Part shown: positions 25,098 through 39,175 of the stretch, in pieces | Layout of the letters: the number at the start of each line of letters is the position of its first letter | How positions within the stretch are numbered: position 1 is the stretch's first letter | Assembly (NCBI RefSeq): GCF_910589235.1 | Contig: NC_060978.1 | Span: 2,449,877 to 2,513,876 of the forward strand | Direction of reading: 5' to 3' | DNA from: Vespa crabro | Lineage: Eukaryota; Arthropoda; Insecta; Hymenoptera; Vespidae | Length of the DNA stretch: 64,000 nt | Position numbers and translations under genes: made by a program | Notes under the pieces: model-generated | What the model was told of the DNA's origin: nothing | The model's input: only the letters and a program-made list of their open reading frames with translations | Database searches by the model: none

Positions 25098-26176
25098 CTC
25101 GGAAAGTTCAAGGATTACTGACGAATATATAAGAAAAGGATCATGGCGTATGGTTTAATTTATAAATACTAGAATCTTTTTTTACTTTAATCATATATTT
25201 TGATGGGACTTTTCTTAATTCAACTTTTAATTGAGTTATTTACTATAAGAACTTATTAGATAGATATATTTAAATTTCAGATTGATTAATAAATAAACGA
25301 ACTTTTGTTATATATTTTTTTATTCTTCTTTTTTGTTTTTTGGTTTTACCATTACAATTTAAACATTTTGACATGAATTATTTTCGACTATAGTAATGTG
25401 TATGTTGTTTGCAATGAAGTGCTTGCATGGACGGAAAAATAATACACACACACACGTGAATGTTCACACGTTTTCTACTCACAGTATGGATGTTAAAGTT
25501 AATAAACTGTTTATCTTTTATCTTGATTGATTCTTGAAATTGAATGAACGATTAACGGGAATTAATGGGTTTGGCCACAAGTTTTCAAGATAAACGGGAA
25601 GATAAATGTTGAGGATTAAAGATACGATAAATGCATAATTGCAGAGATGCGCATAGCTATAATTAGACGTTTATTTCTTTTATTTTTTTTCTCTTTTTTT
25701 TTTTTCTTTCCTCAACATTTAACAATGTAGCAGTGACGAAAAGGATGAAGTAATGGTTAATCGTTTAATTCCATTAGTCTTCCCATAACGTTTGACCTAT
25801 TATTCTCCGTTCATTCGAGCCCACAAATAAACCACTTTCTAACCACTTTGCTGGAGCAATTTATTCGGGAAATGTTAGGGAGAAAATGTTTCAGAAATAA
25901 AAAAGATCATAAAATTTAACGTTTCTCTGTGTTTTTCATTATATACGTCTGTTTCATTTTTGTGTTCATGAATTTATATCACATGTGAAATAAAGAAAGT
26001 GAATCCATTTGTCGATATTTATATCGATTAGTAATTTCTTTGCGCCATTGGTTTGTGCGAGTCGAAAGGAAAAAATTAAGAAAAATGAAAAAAAAAAAAT
26101 TAATGAATTCTTCAGAGGCGAATAATTTAATTTATTTAAATTGCTAATATAAAAAATGTCGAATGTTATACATTCT

Positions 26177-26177
<1 letters not shown>

Positions 26178-26243
<66 letters not shown>
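26178..26243. repeat. TAA microsatellite
   Basis: About 66 bp of TAA repeat, close to the left edge of the satellite array. Confidence 0.9.
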
Positions 26244-26245
<2 letters not shown>

Positions 26246-26479
26246 GTATGGCAATAACTTTGACCACCTTGAATATCTTCGTTTTTTTAAGAGATATGAA
26301 GAATATGGCAGTAATAATATTTTTACAGGTAGACACGTGAAGGTCTCTCTTACATAAAGATCAATTATATTTGTATAAATGAGATCATATGTTTTTGTTT
26401 ACATTAGTCGATGTAGCTTGACATTTTCTCAAGCATCAATGTATCGTTCAAAAATTATTAGTTTAAGAGATATTATAAT

Positions 26480-27075
26480 TTAAATATTTTTATTTATTTT
26501 AAATAAACAAAATAACATTTACATAATTATAATAAAAAATTGAAATGATTTCATTATAATAATGCTTCTTTATTACGAAAGAAATGTAATAAACTCAATT
26601 TTAAAAATTATTAACAAAATCAATTTTATTATAACAATATTATTGCAATATTTAAATAAATAAAAAATAAATTATATTTGAAAACGATGTTGATTTTAAC
26701 TCTCTACGACTTTTCATTCCGGAGATATTATTTTCCATTCATAATTCCTATAGTACAGCTGTTCATATTTAATAGTAATAGTATTAGTAATAGCGGTGAT
26801 TTTAAATAAACAAAATAAAATATATATAATTATAATAAAAATTTTAATAATTTCATCATAGTTATGTCCTTATTACAAAAGAAAATGAAAAAAATTCAAT
26901 TTGAAAAATTATTAACAAAATCGATTTTATTATAACAATATCATTGCAATATTTAAATAAATAAAGAATTAATTATACTTGAAAATGGCATTGGTTTCAA
27001 GTTTCTACGATTTTTCGTTCCGAAGATATTTACTTCGAAAGATTTTCATTCATAATTTATATACTACAGCTGATC
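26480..27075 (-). repeat. Satellite units, reverse orientation (two copies)
   Basis: Two copies of a roughly 300-bp unit follow each other; landmarks such as TCTACGA, AATATTTAAATAAATAAA and TTATTAACAAAATC recur about 301 bp apart. Read on the minus strand, each copy carries the same box (ATATCT..GGAA..AAAA.TCGTAGA) as the plus-oriented units at 27185-28300, while the rest of the unit differs from those. Confidence 0.8.
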
Positions 27076-27184
27076 GTAGTAATAGTAGTAGTAGTAGTAG
27101 GCCATGCGTAAATTCTTGAAATTTATATAGGTCAGTGTGTCATTGGGCCAAGATGAATGAAATTATATAGGTTAGTGGGTTAAC

Positions 27185-28300
27185 ATAAACCTATTTCATT
27201 TACATAGGAATATCTTCGGAACTAAAAGTCGTAGAGACATGAATCAAATACCATTTTAAAGGGCAAAGTTTTCTCTATTTTTTGTTCCATTGTATTGTTA
27301 ATAATTAATTTAATTAATTAATTTGTTATAAACAATTTTTATAAAAAAAATTCTTACGACCTAAATTCATCTTATTTTGTCAACAAAGAAATTCCAATTG
27401 GGTCCAATTTATAAAAACACATGAAAATTAATAAATAATTAATAAACAAATTATTTTGTTTATTAATTTTTTTTTCCCTACATTATTAATAATCGAATAT
27501 TTCGTTTACATGGGAATATCTTTGGAACTAAAAGTCGTAGAGACTTGAATCAAATACCGTTTTAAAGGGCAAAGTTTTCTCTATTTTTTGTTTCATCGTA
27601 TTGTTAATAATTAATTTAATTAATTAATTTGTTATAAACAATTTTTATAAAAAAAATTCTTACGACCTAAATTCATCTAATTTGTAAACAAAAAAATTAC
27701 AATTGGGTCCAATTTATAAAAACACATGAAAATTAATAAATAATTAATAAACAAATTATTTTGTTTATTAATTTTTTTTTCCCTACATTATTAATAATCG
27801 AATATTTCGTTTACATGGGAATATCTTTGGAACTAAAAGTCGTAGAGACTTGAATCAAATACCGTTTTAAAGGGCAAAGTTTTCTCTATTTTTTGTTCCA
27901 TCGTATTGTTAATAATTAATTTAATTAATTAATTTGTTATAAACAATTTTTATAAAAAAAATTCTTACGACCTAAATTCATCTTAATTTGTAAACAAAAA
28001 AATTACAATTGGGTCCAATTTATAAAAACACATGAAAATTAATAAATAATTAATAAACAAATTATTTTGTTTATCGAGTGAATAATTTTTTTTCTCTACA
28101 TTATTAATAATCAATATCTCCGTAATTAAAAATCGTAGAGACTTGAATCGAATATCATTCTAAAGGATAAAATTTTCTTTATCTTTTTCACGTATTAGTA
28201 ATAATTAATAAACAATTTGTTAGAAATTATTTTTAAAAACAAATTTTCTTTTTTTGCGATAACTAAATACTCATATTATTTCACAAATGGAAAAAGAAAT
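27185..28300 (+). repeat. Satellite array of about 306-bp units, forward orientation
   Basis: At least three near-identical units and a fourth decayed one stand in tandem. The landmark AAAGTCGTAGAGAC occurs near 27225, 27531 and 27836, and as AAAATCGTAGAGAC near 28129, giving periods of about 306, 305 and 293 bp. Within each unit the order is the box, a GGGCAAAGTTTTCTC segment, an AATTAATT palindrome, a TACGACCTAAATTCATC segment and GGGTCCAATTTATAAAAAC. The middle copies differ at few positions, so amplification is recent. A further trace of the box may exist near 28320. I do not recognise the family. Confidence 0.9.
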
Positions 28301-30156
28301 TCAGATTCTGCACATAGGTTTATTTTCAGAACTAAAAGCCATAAAGATTGTCGTAAAGATACATTCAAAGTAAGCACAGAGTAAGCGCTTAAATAAATAT
28401 CTTTTAAAACAATAATTTTTCAATATACATGGATTAATACTTTTTTTTATAGAGAATGTCAAGCTTACATCGATCAATGTAAACAGAAACATATGATCCT
28501 ATAAAAGGAAAAAAAAAAAAAAACAAACAGGAGAAAAGGTAAAGAAAAAAAAAAAAGAAAAAAAAACACCTTCATATTTCCTTCATGCGACAATCTGAAA
28601 GAAGAGAAATTATTATTGGCTCTTTCCGTATCGTACGACTTTTGTATAATTAAAGTTTCTCCCATTTCTCCAAAAAGGAGTTAAGTCAAAGTTATTGCCC
28701 TTTACCCCTGTATATATGATATATTAGATGTCTAGATTTATATGAATTATCAAAGAACGAGAGAACATTTTTCGTACGAAGTCAACTCTCAGGAATGGTC
28801 ACGCTATACTGATAATACCGAATACTTTTTCCCTTCTTTTGTGGGTAACTTTGATTGTCTTGAACATTTCATTTTATCTTTAATCTCTATGAAATATATT
28901 ATTAAAGTCTCGGTTATATTTTATAATATAGCGTGAGCGTAAACATTTCGATTAGAATAGATGTAAGTAACGTAAGCATAACGATTTTTGACATGAGCTT
29001 CTCTCTCTCTTTTGTTCTCATTTGTTCAACTATTTTACTGAATATTCCCTTTGTATGTATTAATTCTAGTAATTAAGAGAATCAAAAGGAAAAACCAAAA
29101 TATCTTACTGAAAACATTGTAACAATGATCAAAGAGATTTTTTAATGAAGCAAAACTGTATCACCGACTATTTTGCGCTTACGCTCGTCCAATTAAAGGT
29201 TTCTACCATTTATCACAATCAACCGTATCTCAATAATAATTAATACAGTATGTTTGAATAAACGTTTTTTCATTTATTTAAAATCTGAAACGAGTTATGG
29301 TACAATGAATATATTTAATGAAAATTTTCAACGTTTCTCATTCGTCGTTATATTTCAAACGATTTAATTCGATTCTTTTGAAAAAATTTGAATGTCGACA
29401 TTATAAAAATTTTAACACTATAAAAATTTCATTTTGATTATATACAATGCTTAACATATTTTATCAGCAATTATTTAATTTATCATTGTATATCAAAATT
29501 ATAAAAGGATTATAATGATAAATGTTTATTTCTATTTATAAATACGATATTATGATATACGTAATAATACATGACTTGTTTTATTCTCGTAATTACGTCA
29601 AATACGATAATTAACGTGATCATTGTTGGCGAAGGTGCGTATGCGTTAATACGTGAGAATAAGTATCTTTATGATACTACGCACGATACGCATATTCCCA
29701 ATGTAGAACGAATATCTGTCGCGTCTGCGCGAGATATTCCGCTTGGTTCAGGGGGTTTGAAGGGGTTGCTTGAGACACGATCTCGAGGCAGTTCGAATCT
29801 AGACACCATAAGGCTACGATCTCTCGTTTTCTGTCTCGGCAAAAGAAATGAGAACATTCTTATAAGATAGATAAATTACGTTTAGATTTTTGAAAGTGTT
29901 CGAAGAAAATATCCTTTCGAGAAAAATCCTTTCGATTCGTCTCTTATCATTCCGCGTCCTTGTCATATTTTTTCCATCTCTTTTTTTTCGATCGCTGATT
30001 CATCCTTTTTTTTTCTCTCTCTTTTTGTTTTTTTTTTTTTCTCTTTCTACCATCAACCCTTTCTCTTTCCACGTGTAAAAAATATTATTTTGTAAAATAT
30101 TATACGACGTTACGAGCAACACGTTATCGTGTCACATATTGTCATACGTTTCGTGT

Positions 30157-30187
<31 letters not shown>

Positions 30188-30392
30188 GAAAAGAGAGAAA
30201 GAAAAAAAAAATTCGTTTCTTCTAATCGTTCGTCGTTATCGTTCGGGTGGAAGTATCATGAATGAAAGAGAAACGGCGGGAAAGTTCGACTCACAATCGG
30301 TGGGTCGCGTCATTGATAAAAGTAATACGGTTAAAAGGGATTAGATCGTTAAAGGATCGAATTAAAAAGGAACATTCGAAGAAGGAAGGAGA

Positions 30393-31328
30393 ATGGCTCT
30401 CGTCGTTGTCTTGAAGAATTTTCAGGGTCTCAAGTATAAGGGGGAGAAATTCGTGAAGATTGACTTTCGAGGTAAAAAAAATAAAAGAACAAAAATATAT
30501 ATATACATATACATATACATATACATATATTATTCTTCCATTATATATTATTTTATCGTCCACCTTCTCGCCATATTATCTTCATTCTACAATACAATAT
30601 TCTTGTCTTATTCAGTTAGCTTTTAATGAGTTATTCACGTAACAAATAACTAATTAAATCGACGCGTGAGTAGCTTTAAATTAACTATCTATCATTTAGA
30701 GATCGTACTTATATAATGTGGATATACGTCATTATCATGTAGTCTATAGATAATGTTTTAATAATAACTATACAGCTTAAGTTTTAATTAATTCAGGGAT
30801 ACTTAAACGACAAAGTTTAACGATAGACCCAAACACGTTACAATAAAAAAATAAATCATTCTTATCCTTTACTTTTCCTTTTTTTATTTTTATATATTAT
30901 AGTTTTTCTTAGTACATATATCTAACTATATTTATTTATTTACGTATACGTTGAGAAAGAATCTTACGGATTTATCGTTCGTAGTTAGAGAAAAATAAGG
31001 GGTCGAGGATTCTTTTTTTTTCTAGGGATTTATTTTACAATGCGGTAAACCGCGTAACGAGGTAATTCCGTAAAAACAAAATTGTTGTTGATTTTTGCAT
31101 TTTCTTCAAAGAGATGCGCGTTTTAAAAAAGCATCATCCTTCAAGATGTCTGCAAATGTACACGGATAAACGGATAGACGAATACAAACACGATTTAAAT
31201 GCCCTTTTGTCGTAATAACGTTCCTCTAGTTCTGTTATTACTATATATACATATATATATGTATATATATATATACCACATAAATATATATGTAGATATA
31301 TACATATATGTATATACATACATATAAG

Positions 31329-31380
<52 letters not shown>

Positions 31381-32008
31381 TACGTATGTAGATATGCTTT
31401 GAACACGCTCCGTTCATTTTCACGATCGATCTCTATATTTACGCACTACAATATAATATCCGTCGTCCATTGGTTTAACATTTCATTTATTAAATTTACC
31501 ACTCCTTATCCTATTAAATCGAAATTAATTAATCTGAACTATTGAATTACGCATTAAATAATTAACGATCGAAATCGTTTATCGGAATCTAATGAAAATT
31601 GTCATGTAAATGATACGCCCTTCTATTGGTTCCCATTTTGTATTATCCTTGATCATGAATTTTTCATTTCTATGCCCACTTGTAAATTCTTATTCAAGAT
31701 CCTCGAGAGAAGTGCCAAATAGAGCTATGCATTATTCAATGGACAAACACCATTTTCCCTTCTCATATATAACTTTTCATATAATCATATATAAATAAAT
31801 ATCATTATATATAAATATTTTTTATAAATTCTTAAATATCTTTCTTTTTCTCTTCTTCTCCTTATCTCTTGTTTTCATATTATGTATCAAGACTTTGATC
31901 GTTGAATATTAATTAAAAAAAAAAAAAAAAAGAAAATACGGGCGTGTAACTTTTGACATCGTTTAATACTCATAAATATTAAATATTTATTTTCATCACC
32001 TGCTTTTT

Positions 32009-32047
<39 letters not shown>

Positions 32048-32741
32048 AGGAAACTAATTCGATTCTTCATTTGTTCCTTATTTATTTTCGTTATCATCGC
32101 CTTTTCTCTAAAACGTATTACAGTCGATTGATCATCTGTAAACACTTCGAACGAAGAGGAAAAGAAACACGTGCATATGTGTTTGTGTGTGTGTGTGAGA
32201 GAGAGGTAGAGAGAGAGAGAGAGAGTTTGTTTATTTCTCAAGCTCTTCTGAGAGTTCACTTGAAAGACTTATCCTACACTATCGACTAGTCTGCCTATAT
32301 GAAAAGAGTAACGATGCATGAAATTACATCGTATGAAAGATACATTACCAGGATTCGGATACGCGTATATATATGTATATATGTACAGATATATGTATGT
32401 AAGTACATATATTCGCAGACCTATCGAGTGCAACGTTCAAATGCAACGTTTCAATTGAAACGTAAAAGCCTTTGCAGGAGATAGGTCACGATACGAATAT
32501 TCCCTTTCCAATTGATACATTTTAAAGAAGAATACTACAGCTAGTTATATCTATCTATATATCTATTAGTCTTTAATATCAGAATTAAATATCTCTCGTA
32601 TGAAAGATTATCATTGGCATAATTTAATGTCTGTATTTAATATTGAAATTTTAATTAATATGAAATATATTATACTTTCTTTTTTTTTAATCTGATATTT
32701 TATTTTTAATATATATATATTTAATACATATATGTATGTAT

Positions 32742-32777
<36 letters not shown>

Positions 32778-33869
32778 CGGAGAATAGTGTATTTTTAAAT
32801 ACTTAGAATATGAATTTATCAGGCAATTGGATATGCAAATATTTATGTTTTATATATAGCATATTAACAGTACTTTACTTAATTAGTTATTAGTTTTCGA
32901 TGAACGATCATCACACACTGTGACCTTTTGAACAAATTCGTATTAATTCATTAATATATAATATTTCACGCTAATTGAAATAAATTAGAGAAATTATTAA
33001 TTAAGTGTACCAACTTAAATGTTGAATATAATTATCGCGAAATTATTTTACAATTACTTTGAAAATAGGAAATATAATTTTGGTTTAATTTCGAGCAAAT
33101 AAATTTTTCTTTCGGTTGTTTGATTATAAAAGGATAATATCAAAATAAAATGATCGAAAGTTGAAGTATTTATTCGATATAATATTCTTCAAAATATAAA
33201 AGCTTTACGGATTAATTTAATCCATAGTCCTGGAGTTTTCCTTTTTGTTATCGATAAACGTTGACGATGTAAGTCACTTTCTTTTTTTCCCTTTCATGTG
33301 AATCGATATTCGATTATAAAAAAAAAATTCTCTCGTTCAAAGCTTCTTTTTTATTTCTATGATACAAAGAAAGATAGATTTTTATCGTAATAATAAAAAT
33401 ATTCAAGATCGATGTGACGTAATTATTATATCATTAATTCATACCCACCGAGAGATATAATAATTATTTTATGAAAATAATGAATATATATACATGTTAT
33501 ATGAAATAATATGTTGCTTTGAGCGAAATAAAGATCTATTTTTCTTTTGCGACGCAACCAACGAAAAAATAAAAAAGTATTATTTCTTTTTTCCTATTTT
33601 CTTTTTTCTTTTTTTTTTTACTCGAGTCATCGTACAAATATTTTGTATATTATATTAAATATTTGTATTTTATCATGTATTCTATTTTCATATTTTAACC
33701 TCGTTATAGTATAAATGAGGAAGGTAAAATAGTTTGCTATTAATATTAAATCATATAATATTGATGTTATCACAAGTGCATGTAGAGATAAAAAGAGTAC
33801 ACGTTTGAAGATATATTTGCTATATAATTTACATTAATAATCGAGTTTGCATAAAGAGAGTGAGAGTGG

Positions 33870-33910
<41 letters not shown>

Positions 33911-34973
33911 CTATAAGTATATATCGTAATGAAAAGTAAAGTATGAGTGCACTTACATAGATACTACATAATGCATAATATATATGTACGTATGTAAATA
34001 TATAAGAACACTGTATATATGGTAATAAACAGTATCGTATGAATGTACTTACAGATACATGGATTTATGTATTACATATATATAAGAAAATATATATGTA
34101 CATTTAGTTATATGTAAAGGCGCGTGTTACCGAGGTGCACTTATCGTGCACTTATTCTATGCATGCAATGTATGTTTTTATCGCCCTTTCTTACCTAAAT
34201 GCACTTGCTTTATTCATAAGGTCATTTCTGACGCGATTGTAGGGCTTACAAAAAACAGTTATTTTTTATTTTTTTTTTGGGTCAGACATGTGTGTGTGTG
34301 TGTGCGTCTATATTTATTTATATACACATAATTGTTATATATGTGGTTTATGATATTATTAATACCTGAAGTTTAATATCCATGTTGATCGTCATTGTAG
34401 TCACTTAATGATAAATCTAATATTATTTTAGTGAGATTAGATTTTTCAAGAATTTAATTAAATATCAAGAATTGATAAAAAATATACGTGACGTTAAAAA
34501 TGTCATAAATAATATTTATTATTATATAATGAATTAAAGAATAATTAAATAGATTATATAACATTCGTATAAGTTTTATTCTTTTTTTTTCTTTTTTTCC
34601 CTTTATACGAAATATATATTAATATAAATATACGTAAATTTGATTGAATATCATTGTTGTCAATCGTACATGTATAATTTCATTGATGAATAATTATATA
34701 CTTTCGTGAAATAATAACAAAAAAAAATCGATAACGAAAAGGTGTTTAAGTAAAAGAGAAGTGAAGAAGAGGAGGGGGAAGGTGGCTTGTGGTAGGGCGA
34801 GGGAATGGTTGACATATAATATATTATGCATGCAACAAAGTATTTTCGATATTCCATTTTTCTTGTGCATATTTAATTCTATAGCTTGGCAAAAACATTC
34901 CTGTTTTATTATTATTATTATTATTATTTTTTCTTTCTTCTTTATTCGATTATCCATTTATGAACATTATTTC

Positions 34974-35023
<50 letters not shown>

Positions 35024-36431
35024 TTATATGCATATAATATATCGTATATTCGTTTATAGTCAACCTTTTTTTTTTTTATAATATAAAAAGCATAAAACAT
35101 GTTTCTTTTCTTTCTTTTTCTATTTGCACTAAAAATATACTATGATAGAGAATATGATATCTGAAAAAAAAAAAGAAAAGAAAGAAATGATAAAAAAAAA
35201 TTCTTTTTTCTTTTCTTTACATTGCAACATGACATCGCGTTAAATGAAATATATTTCAACAAAAATACCATTAATGGCTTTCGATTCGAAGTATATAATA
35301 ATACTTGATATAATTTTTATCATTTAATATTTCTTCTTTTAATAAAATATATACATATATTTTCATTTTTCTTTTTTTCTTTTATAAAAAAAAAAAAACA
35401 CGCGCGATTATTTTTGAAATATTTTTTCTCGTTTATAGTATCGGAAAATGAAATGTACTTCAATATGATATTGCATGTGTACGATAGTGCGAATTGTGCA
35501 ATAAAAATATGCAATTGCTCTCTTCGAGTATTTGTGTGTGTAATTTATATATATATGTAATATGTAAATGTTCTGAAAGAAAAGATCATTTACGTTTATT
35601 GGAACATTTCATTGATTCTTCAATGGTCTATAAAAATTCCAATAACATTATCGTCGATTATATTATATCGATTTTTAAAGATTCAAACGATTTGTAACGT
35701 ATTGTTTTCAATTTGTTTTACAGGTGTATCTAATTGCTCGAAAAATCTCGAGGACAATGGTGATCTCATTTCGGTTAATCAGGTAAAATATTTTACTATT
35801 AAGATAGTTGAATAAAAATCTCGTGGTAAAAAAGAAGGAACAAACAAAAGAATAAGAAAAAAACAAAAATAAAGAAGAGAAAAACAAAGAATGAAAGAAA
35901 GAAATTAAATTCCACAGTGACGAATAGATAGAACCGTGAAAAACAATTCCCTTGAATTTTTCCAAGCTATCGTATTTTGGTATACCAAATTACAAGAGGG
36001 AACGCTTTATTGGTCTTGAAATAAATAGAATTGAATGTTATATGTAATGAAATAAAATTTGGTTATTCCTCGACTTTGCATTCATATGCATAACTATTTG
36101 CAATATATATATATTGTAAACATACGTATGTACACGAAAGGTTTATTTTTCTTTCTTTTTTGTTCTGAAAAAAAAAAGAAAAAGAAAATACGTATGCACA
36201 CAAGAGTGTGCATTATTATTTTTTTGTCTCCTTATTTTTTCTTCTAAATAAAAAGAAGAAATGCAAATGCATATCACAGTGAAATTATTATCGAAGTATA
36301 AAACACGAATGGAATGTAATAAAGTTATTTGATTTATCGTAAAATAGATAATAATATTGTAGAAAGATAAATTCTATATCTTGTATGTAGTAGATATATC
36401 ATATGTCTATAAATGTATATATAGATAATAA

Positions 36432-36495
<64 letters not shown>

Positions 36496-39125
36496 TCGAA
36501 CACGATGAAGCAACAGTTATGTCGATGTCGTACTTTCTCGTATATAATCTTAAAATGTTGATCGCTTAGAGATCGATAATATTAACGATAAACTTTCTCA
36601 TAGATAAATATAAAATGAGCTAATGAAGTGCTCGAAATCAGTTACGATAGGAAAGGATTTTCAATTTAATAAAAATTGACCAACTCTTATAACTATATCT
36701 ATTGTATTTATATATTTTTATATAATCTTTCAATTATATTTTTGAAAAGTTTCTCGTGAATATCCTTTTTCTTTTCTTTTTCTTTTCTTTTTACTGGAAA
36801 AAAAAAAAAAAAAAAAAAAACATACATGAGGATAATTAATTAATTTCTTACTTCTTCAATTTGATATTCCAAGAATGCGTTTTTTTGCATTAAAGCAATG
36901 CAAAGAAGTTTCCAACAAGCTATACCATTAGACCTTCTAAAAACATTATTGGCATGACTCGAATAAAAATGACAAATCGTTTTTACAAACATCAATTGAT
37001 GTTACTTATTGAGATATTGCAATTATACTTTCAGATTTTATGATATCGATATTTATAGGACATCGATACTTAATAACTATTATTTTTTTTCCTGAAACGT
37101 CGCTTAGTATATTATAAGCTAAAGTTATGAAAAATAATCGTAGAAATTAGAAAAATAAATAGAAAAATTTTTTTCTCCTATTAACCATTAAATGCTATAG
37201 GTTAATATTAAAAGTGGAAGTAATGGAGAAAAATAATTATATTATCTCAATATAATATCACTGTATGAAATAGCAAATTTTATTTAACACATATGTTTCA
37301 TTATTAAATTACATTGGACATTAATACTTTTATTTTTTTCTCCGCTTTTTTCATTTTTCTTTTTTTTCTTTCTCTTGAATTCTGTATAATCATATACGTA
37401 TGTCACATGTAAAGGACAATAAAATTTTTACGATCTCATTATATTACGAACCACGAAATTTTTATTATTCCTAATTATTATTATTATTATTTTTTTTTTT
37501 TTTTTTTTTTTTATGAATTCGAGAGAACATTTCTTTTTTTTTCGTTGAAGGGTGCTATGCATAAAAATTCGCAATAAGAAATCCGACGATCTTTGTCCCC
37601 TTTATATTTAGAATGGCGTTACGCACGCAATTTATCGGTAAGTAAAACACTCAAAATAAATTTCTCATACATATGTACATACATAGACGCATACATAACA
37701 TACGTACATACTTATATATTATACATATATACATATTTTATACGTGCCAAGCCTCCGACAGAAATTACGTGACCGATTTCGAGATTATCTCTTTCTATCT
37801 TTCTTCTTTACTTTTCTTTTTTTTTTTTTTTTTTTTTTGATATAGTATGTCAAGGGGAAGAAAATAATGCTATATATTCTCTCCGTTTCTTTGTCTTTTT
37901 CTTTTTCTATCTTTTTCTTCTTCTTTTATTTTTTTTTCTTTTTTTCTTTTTTTCTTTTTTTCTTTTTTTTTCTTCTTTTATATATCCCATCAGGACGAAA
38001 AAAGCAATTTCGTTGGTATACAATAAAGGGTCCGTTATCTATTCGTACAAATGAAATACATGTGTAATATTTATAAAAGAGAGTAACGCGAGTACTTTGA
38101 TTGTGAAAAGAAATAATTTCAATCGAATACATACGCAATATTTTATCGCGTCGGGAATAATGTATTTCGTATTATTTCAATATTGGAAAAGACGATATAA
38201 ACGTGAAACGGTAGAGCGGAGATTCGATATTAACGACTAATGCAATTAGAAATTTCATTTATCAGATATTTTGTTGAGTGAACAAATTTTCTTCTACTTT
38301 TTTCTTTTTTTCCTTTCTTTCTTTTCTTTTTTTTTTTTTTTCTTTTTTTTTTTTTTTACTATGTCCTCTCGTTTCGTATTCCATTTGAATTTTTTTCTCG
38401 TTCCATTTTTTTGTTTGCTTGTTTGTTTGTTTTTCTTTTTCGTTTTTTCTTTTTTTTTCCATAAATATTATACATCCGTAAGAGACGATAGATAATGTTT
38501 TTATATCCGATCGTTTTTACAGATAAATTTTAGATCGATCTAAATTCATAATACTATTTCTTACATTTGATTTCAGAGCTTTACATGGAATTTGGGACGA
38601 CCCGTTGAGGAAACAGAAACACTCGAATTATCCGTAGTATCTCGAGGAGTTCTGAGGACGGAGAAGATCTTGGCAAAATATGGTTTGATATTGCAGACGG
38701 TGGTACGAGAAGGTCACATTGTTGTTACAGATTCTCTGATTGATCTCAATAACAAGCCATTACCGGTACGAAAGACACTATCTTTGTATATATTTTAAAA
38801 TAATATATTCTAATTATCAATCTATAAAAAATATAATCGATCTTTATATTTTTCTTTCTTTTTTTTTTTTTTTTATCCGAGTCTACATTTATTTTATTAC
38901 TTCTTTTTTTCTACTTTATTAACGAGTTTTAAAAGAAACAACGAAACAAAATAAAAGGAAAAAAAGAAAAAAAGAAAGAAAGAAAAAAAAAAAGGAAGAA
39001 AAAAATGTTCATTACGAAATAGATACTAATTGTTACAATTAACGAGATAAGTGTTAATTAAATATTTTTCAAGTGTATAATATAATCATTGTTACGAATT
39101 AACGCACGATTTCGTAAAGACGATA

Positions 39126-39175
<50 letters not shown>

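Larger units (their letters stand above)
22312..30392. other. Gene-poor interval between FAR and otoferlin
   Basis: These 8 kb lack convincing coding exons. From left to right they hold three long inverted repeats, a TA tract (25047-25094), a TAA microsatellite (26178-26243), an opposed satellite array (26480-28300), A+T-rich unique sequence, and a GC-richer patch (29620-29850) ahead of the otoferlin start. The first part contains the FAR 3' UTR and the last part the otoferlin promoter and 5' UTR. Confidence 0.5.

Noticed and set aside
24734..25111. A 125-codon minus-strand frame near IR3 with Arg/Glu repeats.
   Set aside because: It begins in a TA tract and ends in CT/GA repeat; the middle has no recognisable domain.
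27185..28300. Regular repeats considered as a CRISPR array.
   Set aside because: Units are about 306 bp with no short repeat-spacer structure, and the genome is eukaryotic.
29737..29812. Possible tRNA or tRNA-derived element with an A-box-like (TGGTTCAGGGG) and B-box-like (GTTCGAATC) pair at tRNA spacing.
   Set aside because: The acceptor arm and T-stem do not pair beyond two base pairs, so a functional tRNA is not supported.
31134..31423. Overlapping minus-strand reading frames of 60-90 codons made of Ile, Tyr, Val and Thr.
   Set aside because: They are translations of a TA/CATA repeat in all three frames inside otoferlin intron 1, not coding sequence.
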